Source of the DNA: Gracilaria vermiculophylla
Taxonomy: Eukaryota > Rhodophyta > Florideophyceae > Gracilariales > Gracilariaceae
DNA length: 64,000 nucleotides
Assembly (NCBI GenBank): GCA_019155205.2
Contig: JAHNZQ020003149.1
Span: 1,738,100 to 1,802,099, forward strand
Reading direction: 5' to 3'
Shown here: piece by piece, positions 39,788 to 51,170 of the stretch
Position numbering within the stretch: position 1 is the first letter of the stretch
Layout of the letters: the number at the start of each line of letters is the position of its first letter
The notes under the pieces: model-generated
Seen by the model: only the letters and a program-made list of their open reading frames with translations
Told to the model about the DNA's origin: nothing
The model's database searches: none
Program-made: the position numbers and the translations under genes

Positions 39788-41287
39788 TTACTCGAAGTGA
39801 CGATGTTCCATCTCCTCCACGTCGAATCCGGGAATGTCAAACGTCGTGGCAAACGCCTCAACATCTTTCCGAAGCGATTCCAATTCTGGGTGGCCCTCAA
39901 GGGCTGGCTTGAAGTCGGCAAGCTTCACCCCAGTGTTCTGTTGAATGTGGAGACCAATCTGGATGCCCCGGTGCAGGAAGTCAGCCACCTTGCGGAAGTC
40001 TTCTTCCACAAAGCCTCTGCTGGTGAGGGCAGGAGTTCCGAGACGAACGCCACCAGGATTCAAAGCACTTTTATCGCCATGCACTGCATTTTTATTGAGC
40101 GTAATGCTGCACGTGTCGAACATCAATTGCGCCTTGCTCCCTGAGAAACGCGACGGCCTCAGATCCCACAGCACAAGGTGATTGTCAGTGCCGTCCGTAA
40201 CGAGCTTGTATCCATGCTTCATCAGTTGGTCCGCCAAGGCGCGGGCGTTGGAAACGACCTGTTTCGAGTAATTGCGGAATTCGTCCGTGGCCACTTCCTT
40301 GAGCTGAACGGCCAGGGCAGCTATCTGATTGTTGTGGGGACCGCCTTGCAGGCTGGGAAACACAGCGTTGTTGATGGCGGCCTCCATGTCGACGCCCTCT
40401 CCCGCGGCAGCCAAAGCGTTCTTCCTGACAAAGATGATTCCCGACCTCGGACCACGCAGCGACTTGTGCGTTGTGGAAGTGACGACGTCTGCGTACTGAA
40501 ACGGGCTGTCGGCAACTCCCGAGGCGACCAGGCCGGAAATGTGCGCCATGTCGACAAGCAAGTAGGCTCCGCTTTCATCGGCAATCTGGCGGAAGCGTTT
40601 GTAGTCCCACTCGCGAGCGTACGCACTGCCACCCGCAATGATGAGCTTTGGGCGGAAGGCGCTGGCGCGGCGCTCGAGGTCGTCGTAGTCGATGCGGCCC
40701 GTGTGGGGGTGAACGACGTACGGGAGACTCTCAAAGTAAATGCTGGTGGCAGACACGCGCCTCTTGGGGGTGTAAAACCCGTGAGTCAGGTGGCCGCCGC
40801 TGGGCAGGTCCAGCCCCATGATGCGGTCGTGCGGGTTGAGCAGGGCCGTGTACGCGGCGAAGTTTGCCGGCGATCCGGAGTAGGGCTGCACGTTGACGGC
40901 CCAGAGACTGGGGTCGAGGTGGAAGGCAGCCAGGGCGCGATCTCTGCACAGCTGCTCCACCTGGTCAACGACTTGGTTGCCGCCGTAGTAGCGCGCGCCG
41001 GGGTAGCCCTCCGAGTACTTGTTGGTGAAGACGGAACCCAGGCAGTGGAGGACGGCGGCGGACGTGAAGTTCTCGGAGGCAATGAGTTCCAAGCCGCGCC
41101 ACTGGCGTGATTTCTCCTGCTGCAGCAAGCGATGAATTTGGGGGTCTTGCTGGCTGAGCGGAGTGTTGCCGGTGAGCGGCTTGGGGCGCGAGGCGACCAT
41201 GCGTGGCATTTCGGGGCGTGCGCACAGCGACGGCGGTGCGCGGGCGTGGAGCAGCGGGAGCGGGGCGGCGAAGGCCGAGACGGACAT
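39788..41287 (-). CDS. SHMT: Serine hydroxymethyltransferase (probably organellar)
   Basis: PLP enzyme interconverting serine and glycine with tetrahydrofolate; central to one-carbon metabolism and photorespiration. 499 aa. The first 40 residues ([20 protein letters not shown]...) look like an organellar presequence. The core starts at [20 protein letters not shown]. Key blocks: [37 protein letters not shown], and the PLP-lysine motif [11 protein letters not shown] (Lys275), followed by [12 protein letters not shown] and [15 protein letters not shown]. The ORF stays open upstream through a GC repeat that would encode Arg/Ala/Pro tracts, but ATG 41287 gives a sensible presequence. Shares a 755-bp divergent promoter with the proline-rich protein gene. 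Confidence 0.95.
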   Translation of the reverse strand: MSVSAFAAPLPLLHARAPPSLCARPEMPRMVASRPKPLTGNTPLSQQDPQIHRLLQQEKSRQWRGLELIASENFTSAAVLHCLGSVFTNKYSEGYPGARYYGGNQVVDQVEQLCRDRALAAFHLDPSLWAVNVQPYSGSPANFAAYTALLNPHDRIMGLDLPSGGHLTHGFYTPKRRVSATSIYFESLPYVVHPHTGRIDYDDLERRASAFRPKLIIAGGSAYAREWDYKRFRQIADESGAYLLVDMAHISGLVASGVADSPFQYADVVTSTTHKSLRGPRSGIIFVRKNALAAAGEGVDMEAAINNAVFPSLQGGPHNNQIAALAVQLKEVATDEFRNYSKQVVSNARALADQLMKHGYKLVTDGTDNHLVLWDLRPSRFSGSKAQLMFDTCSITLNKNAVHGDKSALNPGGVRLGTPALTSRGFVEEDFRKVADFLHRGIQIGLHIQQNTGVKLADFKPALEGHPELESLRKDVEAFATTFDIPGFDVEEMEHRHFE

Positions 41288-42042
41288 TTTTGAACCGGCG
41301 GATGGGCAGGAGACTCGCGCGGATTGGGGGTGGGAGGGACGGCGGGACGGAGATCGGGAGCGGGGGAGGTGGGACGGAGATTGGGGGCGCGGGAGGCAGG
41401 ACGGAGATTGGACGACGCAGGCACGGCGGCGATGACAGCTCGGCCAATATGTTTTGGCGCTTTTCAGCGGCGCATGAACATCACGGCTGGCAGCGCGACG
41501 GCCTCCGCACCGGGGCCCGTCGCGCGCGCGCGCAGCGGCGCGGCAGCTACGGGAGCGGCGGCGCGGCGGCGCGGCGGCGCGGCGGCGCGGCGGCGCGGCG
41601 GCGCGGCGGCGCGGCGGCGCGGCGGCGCGGCGGCGCGACGGTGCAGCGGCGCGGCGGAGGGGCGGCAATGCGCGCGCTGTGCGCAGCGGCGCGCGCGGCG
41701 CACGCGGCGCGCGCGGCGATTGCAACGTTGGGACGTAGCGCCGGCACGGCCACGCGTTCCACCGGCGGGTCGCGCACACAACAGTGCGCTACGCCGCGCC
41801 GCCAAACGTGTAAACGCCCAGCGCCTGTTCCAAGTCATCGACGCTCCGCGGCGCCCCCGGTGCGCCATAGCCGCGTCGCTTTCCGTCTCGCCTTCCCTCC
41901 CCGCCGCTTTCCCTTAAAGGCGCCCCTAGCCCGCCCCCCCCCCTCTACCCCCTCTACTCCCTCTGCCCCCTCACCCCCCTCTATCGCCCGTTCCCGCCCG
42001 CCCGCTCTACCACCCCCGTCCCCATCACCATCCCAACTCGCC
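41288..42042. promoter_or_regulatory. Divergent promoter region, SHMT and proline-rich protein
   Basis: 755 bp, very GC-rich, with a perfect 8-bp tandem repeat (41,557-41,636) in the middle and a C/T-rich stretch (about 41,925-42,035) directly before the plus-strand start codon. Confidence 0.5.
41557..41636. repeat. Ten perfect copies of GGCGGCGC
   Basis: An 8-bp unit repeated ten times without error, inside a promoter region. Because 8 is not a multiple of 3 it would read as a mixed Arg/Ala/Pro pattern if translated, so it is unlikely to be coding. Confidence 0.9.
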
Positions 42043-42942
42043 ATGCAGCCCAACGCCTACGCCGTGCAGGACTACCCCCAGCCGGACGATCCGTACCCGC
42101 CCCATAATCCCGCCGCGCCGTACGACCCCCAGCAACCAGAGCACGCTCCGGCGCCCGACCCCGGCGCTCCCCCCGGCGCCGCCCCCGACGCCCACCACCA
42201 ACCCGCGCCGGCCGCAGCTCCCCCCCACGACTCTCAGTCACCCTACAACGACCCGTACGCAGAGTACGCGGAGCCGCCGCAGCCGTCTTACAACGCCTAC
42301 AACCCCTACCCGCATGCGCCCCCCCCCGCCCCCGCCCCGTATGCGCCTGCCTTCCACCCCCCCGCCCCCATGCCCTACGCTCCCGCCCCCATGGTGTACG
42401 GCCCGGCCGCCGTCGCCCCGCTCTACGCGCCCATGCCGTACATGGGGCAGCCCATGCCGCACCTAGCCCAGCTCGCCGACATGCCCGCCCACCAGATCAT
42501 CCCGCCGTCCGACCTGTCCGTCGTCCTCCCCGAGCGCGACGCCACCATCGACGACCCCGACCTCTTGTACCTGCTCGAGAAGGCCAGCAAGTACGGCGGG
42601 CTGGACGGCGAGCAGCAAAGCCGTCACAAGTATGCAAAGTACACTTTCCTGGCGGGCTTTCTGCTGGCGAAGCGCGGCCTGCCGCCGCAGTCCGTCGCGG
42701 ACGACCCGGAAGACGTGTACGTCAAGCTGCACAACGTGTACGCCTCCAACACAGGTCGCATGGGGACCGATCCCGAGGCGCTGCTCATCAGGACTCTGTC
42801 AAAGAGCCGCAGTCACCGCCGCCACCACAACCACGACGATCACCACCATCATCACCACGGCCGTCGCAGGGAACGCAGCTCTAGCAGGAACGGAAGGAGA
42901 AGCTCCAACTCAAGGAGCAGGTCCACCAGCAAGGGCCGGTAG
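42043..42942 (+). CDS. Proline/tyrosine-rich protein with His tract and RS-type tail, function unknown
   Basis: 299 aa. Residues 1-150 are rich in Pro, Ala, Tyr and Gln (repeated PYxP, PAPMPYAPAPM), so disordered. Residues about 165-245 look folded and helical (DPDLLYLLEKASKYGGLDG; HKYAKYTFLAGFLLAKRGL; PEDVYVKLHNVYAS). The C-terminus has a His-rich run (DDHHHHHH) and an Arg/Ser tail like that of splicing or nuclear-speckle proteins. No family is recognised. The Pro-rich part contains the 79 bp misplaced at 9,742-9,820. Good start context (GCCATGC). An RNA-related nuclear role is possible from the RS tail but only inferred. Confidence 0.75.
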   Translation: MQPNAYAVQDYPQPDDPYPPHNPAAPYDPQQPEHAPAPDPGAPPGAAPDAHHQPAPAAAPPHDSQSPYNDPYAEYAEPPQPSYNAYNPYPHAPPPAPAPYAPAFHPPAPMPYAPAPMVYGPAAVAPLYAPMPYMGQPMPHLAQLADMPAHQIIPPSDLSVVLPERDATIDDPDLLYLLEKASKYGGLDGEQQSRHKYAKYTFLAGFLLAKRGLPPQSVADDPEDVYVKLHNVYASNTGRMGTDPEALLIRTLSKSRSHRRHHNHDDHHHHHHGRRRERSSSRNGRRSSNSRSRSTSKGR

Positions 42943-43511
42943 AGTAAGTCCTAGCCGAGGGACGGCACGCACTCACATTCTACAGTTGAATAGGCACAAT
43001 CAATCCCTCGCCGTTACACCCTGTGCATGAGCGCTGCAATGGCCCGTTTCGTTAACCGTATGTGCACCATCCAGGCAGTACAAGCCTTTTGCGTCTTTGA
43101 CATGGAAGCTGTGCGTCCTTGTCCCGAACTCGGTCGTGTCGCAAAGTTGGCTGTCGATAAATGCCTCGGTTTACTTGCCGCTTGTGTACCATACAGGCTC
43201 GCTTGTGTTCAACAAGAGCTGCAGACAAGCTGGGGCCGCCGATCTTATCATCGGGGAGCCTCGCATGGCCTCCTGAATCTATTGCCGTGTATATGATTGC
43301 TTTCCGGATCAAAGATGCTGTTCAATCCACTGGGAACATGTCCGTGGTGAACACACGACCATTGCCGCCGCGCATGTATTTCACCGCTTGCCTGCAGCGT
43401 CCCCCCTCGACGGCGCACCGCCAGCCATCCCCACAAACACGCTGTAAAGAACATACTTGTCGCTGCGAACAGTGACTGCGCTTCGCGCGCCATCAGGCGA
43501 GACGCGCCGCG
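42943..43511. other. Convergent intergenic region
   Basis: 569 bp between the proline-rich protein gene (+) and the prefoldin-like gene (-). Only short, unremarkable open frames. Confidence 0.5.
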
Positions 43512-43817
43512 TCAGCCGCGGCTGGAGAGCTCCTCCAGGCGGCGCTCCAGTTTGGCGATTGCGCGCTGCACCTTGTCGATTTCTTCCCACACCACGTTCT
43601 TCTCCTGCCGTAGCAGCGATCGCGCTTTGCCGACGGACAGCTGCAGGAACGCCGGCTTGCCAGTGCAGTACAGCACGGGCTCTTCGTCGAGGTGCCGCAC
43701 GGCTTCGAGCGCCTGCTCCAGTTCTCGGTGGCGCTCTTCCAGCCGCGACGACTGCGTGCGGTGCAGCTCGAGTTCCGTTGCGATTTGCTGCTTGTGCAAC
43801 GCTTCGTCCAATGCCAT
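43512..43817 (-). CDS. Prefoldin subunit 1-like protein
   Basis: 101 aa, nearly all alpha-helical with coiled-coil heptads at both ends, separated by a short beta-type linker (EEPVLYCTGKPAFLQLS). That is the beta-type prefoldin layout (helix, hairpin, helix). The linker and the start of helix 2 align with the YEGVGRMF-type segment of prefoldin subunit 1. Prefoldin is the hexameric cytosolic chaperone that delivers actin and tubulin to CCT. Start: ATG 43817 (MALDEALHKQQIATEL); the frame is open upstream to 43925 but that part is Arg-rich and unlike the family. Slightly shorter than usual (110-125 aa). Another short coiled-coil protein cannot be excluded. Confidence 0.62.
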   Translation of the reverse strand: MALDEALHKQQIATELELHRTQSSRLEERHRELEQALEAVRHLDEEPVLYCTGKPAFLQLSVGKARSLLRQEKNVVWEEIDKVQRAIAKLERRLEELSSRG

Positions 43818-44210
43818 GGGGCGCTTGTGCCACCGCCTCGCAAGGACGCGACTGTTCTTCGGCTCCTTTAACCGCTGAGAAACGCGCGCACGCGAGCGAC
43901 GCGGCCCACGACTGTGCGAACACACCTCGGAGTCGACTGTCCGTGGCGGTGAGGGCGCCCGCTGGGATGCACGTCGATCAACATTGTCAACAGCTCTGCA
44001 TGCTTAAAACCGAAAAAAAACGTGAATCTGTACACACCTCAAGAGAGCCTGAACTACTCATCCACTCGCTCTAAAAGTACCCACGTTCATTCAGCGTTGT
44101 TATTGCAACTTTGCTTATAACGGCAAGGCGTGAATTGGAAAAAAGCCCATTCTATCTACTTGAGCGTCGCGGCACTCCGTACCGTACTTCGTGAAAGAGA
44201 TCCCGAAGGA
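43818..44210. promoter_or_regulatory. Divergent promoter region, prefoldin-like and DUF455 genes
   Basis: 393 bp between divergent genes; AT-richer around 43,980-44,120. No specific motif identified. Confidence 0.4.
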
Positions 44211-45155
44211 ATGCGCAGCCGTAGCGCTGGAAAGGGCTGCGGCAAACCATCTCTTTCATTCGTGACGCATGCCTCCCTGCAAGCAATGTCGTATGCACCA
44301 ACACCTACCGCCGTCTCATCGTATGCATCTCGCGTGCTTACAACCGCAGCCCCTTTGGACAAGGTTCGTTTGACGCAGGCTGCAGTCAAGTCGTGGCAAA
44401 CGCAACGGAGCATTGGACCCAGCCAGGTTCCTCCCGAGCGCCCCGCGAGGCCAAAGCTTCCGCACATCGTGCCCTCCACGCAAATGCCCAGCGTCAAGCA
44501 ATCCAACGTGCCGGCAAATGTGTACCACTTGCACTCGCTCGCTCACGTCGAGCTCAATGCTATAGATCTCTGTTTTGATACAATGCTTCGCTTTGACAGC
44601 AAAATACCGCAACAAGACCGCGATGAATGGTTTGAGGACTGGCTGTCAATCGCGTCCGATGAAGCGCGCCATTTCAGCTATTTGCATGACCGCCTAATTG
44701 CATTGGGATCGTCATACGGGGCACTGCCCGCGCATGATATCATTTGGAAGTCGGCCGACGTTTCAACAGGGTGTCTGCACGAAAGACTCGCGCTAGGACA
44801 GCTGGTCGCAGAGGCCAAAGGACTCGATGCTGGTCCGAAACTTGCCCAAAGATTGATCGGTGGTGGAGACAAGAAATCGGCAGCCATTGTGCACCAGATC
44901 GCGGATGAAGAAATCCGACATGTGAAGCTTGGAGTAAAATGGTTCCTAAAAGAGTGTGACAGACTAGGAATTGATTCCATTGACACTTTTCATGAGATTG
45001 CTTTACGATTGGCAAATCCGGGAGCGTTCTCCAAACCTTTTAACGAAGAACGAAGACGAGAAGCTGGCATGACCCCCGAATGGTACATGCCAGTTGCAGA
45101 GGAAGTGGAAAGGCAGCGCCAGGAACGAGCGGCATTACGGCGAGGTAGCGCTTGA
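44211..45155 (+). CDS. DUF455/MiaE-type ferritin-like di-iron protein
   Basis: 314 aa. The core matches the bacterial DUF455 family, related to MiaE tRNA-modifying monooxygenases. It shows the family opener PERPARPKLPHIVP, then LAHVELNAIDLCFDTMLRF, the first ExxH (SDEARHFSYL), LPAHDIIWKSA, LGQLVAEAKGLDAGP and the second ExxH (ADEEIRHVKLG). The two ExxH pairs plus the extra Glu residues would bind two irons. N-terminal 30-40 residues precede the bacterial-like core and may target an organelle. Start: ATG 44211; ATG 44286 is an alternative. Substrate unknown. Bacterial-type distribution makes endosymbiotic or lateral origin plausible, not shown. Confidence 0.84.
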   Translation: MRSRSAGKGCGKPSLSFVTHASLQAMSYAPTPTAVSSYASRVLTTAAPLDKVRLTQAAVKSWQTQRSIGPSQVPPERPARPKLPHIVPSTQMPSVKQSNVPANVYHLHSLAHVELNAIDLCFDTMLRFDSKIPQQDRDEWFEDWLSIASDEARHFSYLHDRLIALGSSYGALPAHDIIWKSADVSTGCLHERLALGQLVAEAKGLDAGPKLAQRLIGGGDKKSAAIVHQIADEEIRHVKLGVKWFLKECDRLGIDSIDTFHEIALRLANPGAFSKPFNEERRREAGMTPEWYMPVAEEVERQRQERAALRRGSA

Positions 45156-48100
45156 ATGCAATCGATGTCAATGTGCGAATCATATGCAGATCATTCAGTA
45201 ACAGATCGTATGTCTGCATTTTTTATCTCGTGAATGAATCCTTTCGTCAAGCAAGTACCGTAAGACACCTCAATCGCTTGACATCAGGGGAATGAACTCA
45301 ACACTTGAAAAGAATAGTATCTGTACTTGATATCCAAAAGCCTGATCTAGTTGCAAAAACTGAATCCAATGCCCAGCTGAGTTCGAATCATATGTAAGGT
45401 TTTCATCCTATAGAAGAGGGTCTGCCCCATAGGTAGTTCAATTTGGCAAGAAGGCCGCAAATATTGACGGGCAATACTCACTCTCTTCTTCCTTCTTTTT
45501 TTTCTTTTCTACGTGCTCTCAGTGAATCAGGAACGCTACCTTTGGGGCTTTCTCCGCATTCTACGACTTGTTTCAACCAACTGCCCCCAATGTCGGTTGA
45601 TCTTCGAAACTGACATCTGTTTATCTGTCGGGAGTATTGCTAAAAATGTGCGTATCTTGTTTTCGCGAAACAGCTTATTTCTTCCATGTATCCAATATAT
45701 GACTATGTATCAACGTATGTATCAAGGTATGTTTTTGTGTATACGGGTGATGTTGGCTTTCTATGGGACAGTGTCTTTCTTTGGACGGGATATTTTGCGC
45801 TGCGTTAAGCTTAATACAAGCGAAATACAGAGAAAAAACATGCAAATCATCTTCTTAGGAGCAGTCTTGTAGCCGTGGACTGTATCGCTTCCCATTGACA
45901 ACACAATTACTTGCAGAGCCTCTTAAATCCGAAAAAATCATTATGGCGCGCCAATGCGGCGTCAACTATTACGCTTTAATCAATAGATGTCGCTTTACGC
46001 AAGCAATATTTTTGCTGTTGAAACATTCACATCTTTTAGGAAGGACATAGGTGTGTTCTGAAGGAGGATTTTTTCGTTATCATTCATATTCCAAGTAGGC
46101 CTGTATCTGGCAAGAACAGACCTTGACCAAATGAAAGTGCAATACAAATGTCGAACGAAACTAACAAAGATATGTAACATTTCATTCCCCATTGCCCTTC
46201 ATCCACAATGTCTCGAGCTCAAAGGTTGGCGGAAACCTATACGACGGAGACCTTGACAATGTCTTAATACTGTATGTCTCATTTTGATTCATCTTCATCG
46301 AGGAGTAACAAAATAAGAGCGCAAACGGATATCCAACAGAGGGCAAGAAAGAATATGTGGGAGAAAGAGAGCATTAGAAATCTTTTTTAGAACGTCTGTG
46401 CATTCCGCGTGAAACTTGTCATGTGTCCTTATCTCGAACGGCAAAGACGATATAAGTTCTATCATGCAGCACAATCGATGACCGTTCTGAGTTCTGGACA
46501 ACTTAAAATGATAACATACCTTATGATTAGTGTTAATTACGAATATGGTTGATAGCTTTTTTTTCTTTATTCCTTCTTATCTGAAATCACTTGCCATGAA
46601 ACTCCGTACTCACGTCAAACAGTAAAACCATAGTTGACAAAAACCATAAAGTTCTCCATGAGTCTGACTCGATCTCCCTCAGCCACATCAGTAGTTGCTC
46701 TTTATGCTTTCTCAAAATATCGAGAACGAGCGATGATTTCAGAACCATGCTCAGTATTTTCTGGAGATTCTAACAGCTAGCCCCAATATTTATAATTAAT
46801 GAACAGATGGACATTTGAAGTTCTAATTGCTATTTAAAACATCTGAGGAATTCAGGCTTTACTCTTCGTTTTTGATCAACATGCGTCGCGTATTTCAGAA
46901 TTGAAACAGGATATTCGCAGAAAATGTCGAAGTTGTTTTTCTAATGACTCGATGCGTGAATAGCTCCCGTTCCCGCCTGAGTTTGTTCTCAGTCACTGTT
47001 AATGATGATGGGCTCAATTTCTATGTCATAAGATTTTGTTCCGCCCCCCACAGGCCTTAAAAATTCATCATTTCATGTCCCTCCCTACAAAAGCCCATCA
47101 ACAGAGAGGCATAATACACAATATCGGGGTACAAAGTTAAAGTGGTTGCTTTTTTTACAAATGAAATGCCACACAAGGGCACTGACAGGCATGGGTCCAA
47201 TTCGGTTAACTATGAATTGCCATGCACAGTTTCCGTGATTCATCCGACTGTAATCCTGAAAACCCATCTATGTTTGGATGGTAATCCACAATAGCCATCC
47301 ATCCGATTGTCATTTTTCCTCTTCCAGCTTCCATCCAATTTACATTTTTCTTTCTAACTTTCGTCCGATTTCCACATTTCTTTTCCAGCTTCTATCTGAT
47401 TACCATCTTTTCCCTACAGCTTCTATACGTTTTTAATAAAGCAAGCAGCCTCAAAAGCATTTTTTATTTAAAGATATCCTGGCGGGGCATGAATATTTAA
47501 AAGTTACTATTGACCGTTTTGAACAAGAAAATATACTCATTGAAATGCTTTTTGAACGGCGGAGATTTGTTGTAAACCAAACAACAGCAGCTGCTAAAAA
47601 ATTGTTGCCCACCCATTTTATTGATAGGTAGACACCATTTTTTAAATCATTTTGTCATTATTGACGACTAAATCAATATCAATTGGGTTGATGATCCTTC
47701 CGATGAAAAAATGGGGGCTTACTGCAGCCACCTCTTGGCTATCTGAAAAACAGGAAGTCCATCCAGGTTGCCATGCAAAAATGGGCCCATCAATTGCAGT
47801 CCCCTTAATTGCAACCCACCCTTTGGTACTGGCCATATTAGGGAAAGATAAGTATTCTTTTGAGAGGTCTATGTGTTGCCAGGAATGAGAGGACAGTACT
47901 TGAGATAAAATAGAAAAAGAAGAAGAAGTATAAAGGCATTTAATCTAAAAAAAAAAGTCGTGAGCGTGGGCAAGATCTCTAGAGTGGCTTTCCAGTTAAT
48001 GCAGACACATAAAATACAATCTGTCCATGACATGTCCAGTTGAGTAAATCTATTTGTTTCCATGCGCATCGTCTTTCGGAGAGATGGCTGAGCTCTGAGA

Positions 48101-48592
48101 AAATGCTGACATAAAGCAGAGTCAATCAATGTTTGAGGTTTACGAGGCATTGCAACATCTTTAACTACTTTGGAAAGCTTTTATTCGGATTCTACTTGAG
48201 AAAGCAGATATGTATGCCAAAAAGATTAGATCGTCGCATCATCAAAAAGAGCGGCATGGATGCTCTAACGTACTCCTTCGTTTACAATAAAAAAAAAACT
48301 GGTCAAATCATATAACATTTACCGCATCCTTAGTCTCGATAAGCCTCTCTATCTCTTCTTACCTCCACAGACTTTGATATCAAGAATGAGCATATGTGAT
48401 CCTCTTTCATCAGAAAAATCCAGGGTCTGCATTTGAGCAGCACCCTTTCACCATTACTGATCTGAACTGCAAATGACAAAGTGAGCAAGTTGAATCAACC
48501 GCTTCCGCTTGCGCCGTACTACATGCGTCTACAAATCGGCCTCGATGAGTCGCATTCTGATTCACTGAACAGGCTTCCAATCCATTTTTTGA
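45156..48592. other. 3.4-kb AT-rich gene-free stretch
   Basis: No convincing gene. Base composition is clearly more AT-rich than in the gene-bearing parts. It contains a degenerate tandem repeat (about 47,296-47,430). The 119-codon frame at 45,513-45,872 and frames at 47,642-47,888 lack any family resemblance. Decayed repeats are likely but no terminus or coding remnant is recognised. Confidence 0.5.
47296..47430. repeat. Degenerate tandem repeat, unit about 31 bp
   Basis: About four units with the pattern TCCATCC/TCGTCC-GATTTCCA-CATTTTTC-TTCCAGCT, varying by substitution and small indels (for example CTTCCATCCAATTTACATTT, TTTCGTCCGATTTCCACATT, CTTCTATCTGATTACCATCT). T-rich on the plus strand. 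Confidence 0.65.
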
Positions 48593-50094
48593 TCAGCTGT
48601 ATTGGATATGAAGAGCCAAGGCCGTGTTGATCGTCACTAGTACAGGGGCGACAAGATATTGAACAAAGAGGCATTTTGCCACATCCAGACGAATACCATC
48701 ATCACGTCCTGGAAACGAGTCGGCCAACATGTTTGCTATGATCATCGCGTTATTTGCAGTGAGCACACCGAACTGTACCAAGACAAACGTGCCAAGCTCA
48801 TCGTCAGCTATGAACTCTTTGAGTCCAACTATTGTGTACACACATCGACCAAGGAACGGGAACAGGACAAGCCGGATCACGCAGATGGCAACAATAACAA
48901 TGTTCCCAAAACGCTTTCGACTGTCCCCGTTAGTTTTTGGCTTTGTTATCATCAGCGCAGAGGGATATGGGTTAGTGCGAAACACGTCCACTAGGAGACT
49001 AAAACAAAGATCTCTAGCGCTAATAGATGTATACGTACTGAAGTTAGAGACTCATACAAATCCCCTCCAACAATGACAGAACTTAACGGGACGGCGATAC
49101 TTCCCACCATTGCAGAGGAGTCTAGCACTGATCTTAACACCCCGTCCTCATCCAAGAATTTGTCCGCAAGCCCGGGGATCTGAGTGTACAAGTTCAGCAT
49201 GGTTAGTGAAGTGTTTTTCGGAGATGTTGCCCTCTGGAAATTCTTGCATTACGTACACATGCAATGACACTGGTGACGGCCATCGCAAGTGTGGGTGGAG
49301 AGAGAAGACATTGTTTCAACAAAGTCCTAACATCCGGGCTGGCTCCCTTCACAGGACTGGGGCATGTTTCGCCGAGAAGCGGTTGTTCTTCTTGGTCTTC
49401 AACCTGAGCGGCGTTGAGGACATACGGATATATTATTGAAAACTACAGGAGAAAGAGCAGTTAGTAGTCGGTTGATTGCAATCATCATGGTGGTTGTTAT
49501 TAGCGGACTCACACCTAGAAAAGTTACGAAGGAAATGTACAAGGTTCCATACGCAGTTGCTTTCATAAAACATTGATCATTTGCCCTGAGAGGTTGATAG
49601 CCGTCACAAAGTGATTGCATGATGAGCAAGGGCATGGAATTGCAGTTACCAAGCACTATACACATAAAGATTGCTCTCTTTATGAACTCACTTTTATTTC
49701 GAGCAAGCAAAGATGACAATGGATATGCCACAAGCATCATAGCAAGCGAAATAATTACCGAGAAACAGAGAGGAATCCAAAGCCCCTGCGCAGAGGCTTG
49801 TGCTTCGCCGTCATGTGAATGGCCGATTGCGTTGTGAACCGTACCGAGCATGGCAACGAACACTAATGAGGGGAAAAAAATCTTATATACTCCTGTTTTG
49901 CTGAGTTAGAAGGGGTTTGCTCATTTGCTGGTCCTCTGCTGTGGGAATGATGTGTACGTACCATTTGACATTGCAGCTGAGATTTTGCCGTTCCAGTGAC
50001 CAAGATGTGAGAGCGCTGCTCCCGCTCCGCAGAGGGTTAGCAGCTCTACGCTTCCGCCAAAACTTACCTGAAAAACTGTTGTAAATGAGTTCAT
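48593..50094 (-). CDS. PIN-LIKES/auxin efflux carrier family membrane protein, five exons
   Basis: Ten-helix carrier of the Mem_trans (auxin efflux) family, closest to PILS proteins of the endoplasmic reticulum. Exons in transcript order: 50094-49962, 49862-49513, 49442-49257, 49179-49039, 48940-48593 (385 aa); phases 1, 0, 0, 0 close. Diagnostic blocks: KRAIFMCIVLGNCNSMPLLI (PILS motif GN-x-x-LPLV) and IPLSSVIVGG-like VPLSSVIVGGDLY before helix 6-7. Also present is a hydrophilic central loop (VEDQEEQPLLGE) dividing two five-helix halves. All four introns (99, 70, 77, 98 nt) have CTAAC branch sites; three donors are GTACGT. The last acceptor is AAAG, chosen because it is the only one in phase that keeps similarity. 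Substrate may be auxin-like indoles but is not known in algae. Confidence 0.87.
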
Positions 50095-51170
50095 TGTTGC
50101 ATGAGAGAGGGACGAGATGAAGGCGGCAGAATTGGTGTTTTCAAGAACAACTGGTGGAAGATGGACGTGAGGAAGGCGGCATTAACAGCGCGCCGAGAAA
50201 CAAGGCGGCGAGAAGGGCGTCAAAATAGTCTGGACTCAAGATATTCAGCAGAACATCATCACGTGTTTTAGTTGCGGAAGACAGAGACACGTATGAGTTT
50301 GCGCGAGGTGAAAAGTCACTTCAGATGTTGGCTGTGCTTTGAGAGGGGTTGGCGAGCTTGCGCAACTCTGTATACCGCTGCGGCGAAAATGAGCGAAGGC
50401 GGCAGCAAGCACGTATCAAAAGTGCCGCATTCTCTCTATGACATCGTTTCAAATACACAGTTATCTTCTCAGTTTTGTTTCAATTCACAGACTGAGTTCA
50501 ACGGGTATAGTTGAAATCACTGGACGTGTCTGACCATCCAGGCATTCAGGTGGACGGCACTGGCGCAAGAGCCTGGCATAGATCGTCGTTCGCACTTCAT
50601 TCATTATGCTATCGTACATCGAACAGTAGCTACTGTTGTGCTTGTGAAAGTGGCCTCGAGGAATTGAGCAGACAGGCCTAAATGCGCGAATTCAGTAGAC
50701 GCAGTGCACAATCATCTTGGCTACATTGAGATCGATGTGGAGATTGACTACGACTTTCAGTTGTAACTCACAGTATGCGTACAACACTTTCCCTTCGGAG
50801 AACAGCCTTCGTCTTTGGTCTCGCAAGTCATTAAATCAAACCCGCGATCACGGATGAACAGTCAAAAAGTCTCCACCCCGCCCTGACAACTTGCCCAACA
50901 TCACGCAAAATCTGTGTATTGCAAGCGCGTCAATTGGCTCGAGACAGCAGTCATCGAATACCTTCCTGAGATCAAGTGCCAGCCGTGCGTACAATCGGAA
51001 ACACATGACGTATCATCATCTGCGAATCGCGATGGGCTGCAGGATTTCCGTAAACCGCCCTTCGAAGCTGCACTCTGTAACACATGGAAGGCGTTAATTG
51101 GCGAGTATCGGATATCAAATTGACACCACCTCGGCCATGACTACTGTACAAAACATGAAAAAAAAGTTGA
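50095..51170. other. Gene-free region upstream of PILS and downstream of tRNA-Ser
   Basis: 1.1 kb holding the PILS promoter on the left and the tRNA terminator on the right. Short open frames only. Confidence 0.5.
51158..51165 (-). terminator. Poly-T RNA polymerase III terminator of tRNA-Ser
   Basis: An A run on the plus strand equals a T run on the transcribed minus strand within about 10 nt of the tRNA 3' end, the standard Pol III stop signal. Confidence 0.75.

Noticed and set aside
39764..41110. Plus-strand frame of 310 codons antisense to SHMT
   Set aside because: Exact antisense of a conserved enzyme; no independent features.
43027..43296. 89-codon plus-strand frame after the proline-rich protein gene
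   Set aside because: Lies in a likely 3' UTR, with no domain and overlapping open frames on the opposite strand.
45376..45400. GTTCGAATC motif resembling a tRNA T arm
   Set aside because: The flanks do not form a T stem or a cloverleaf.
45513..45872. 119-codon frame in the AT-rich region
   Set aside because: Cys/Phe/Ile-rich random-looking sequence with no family resemblance.
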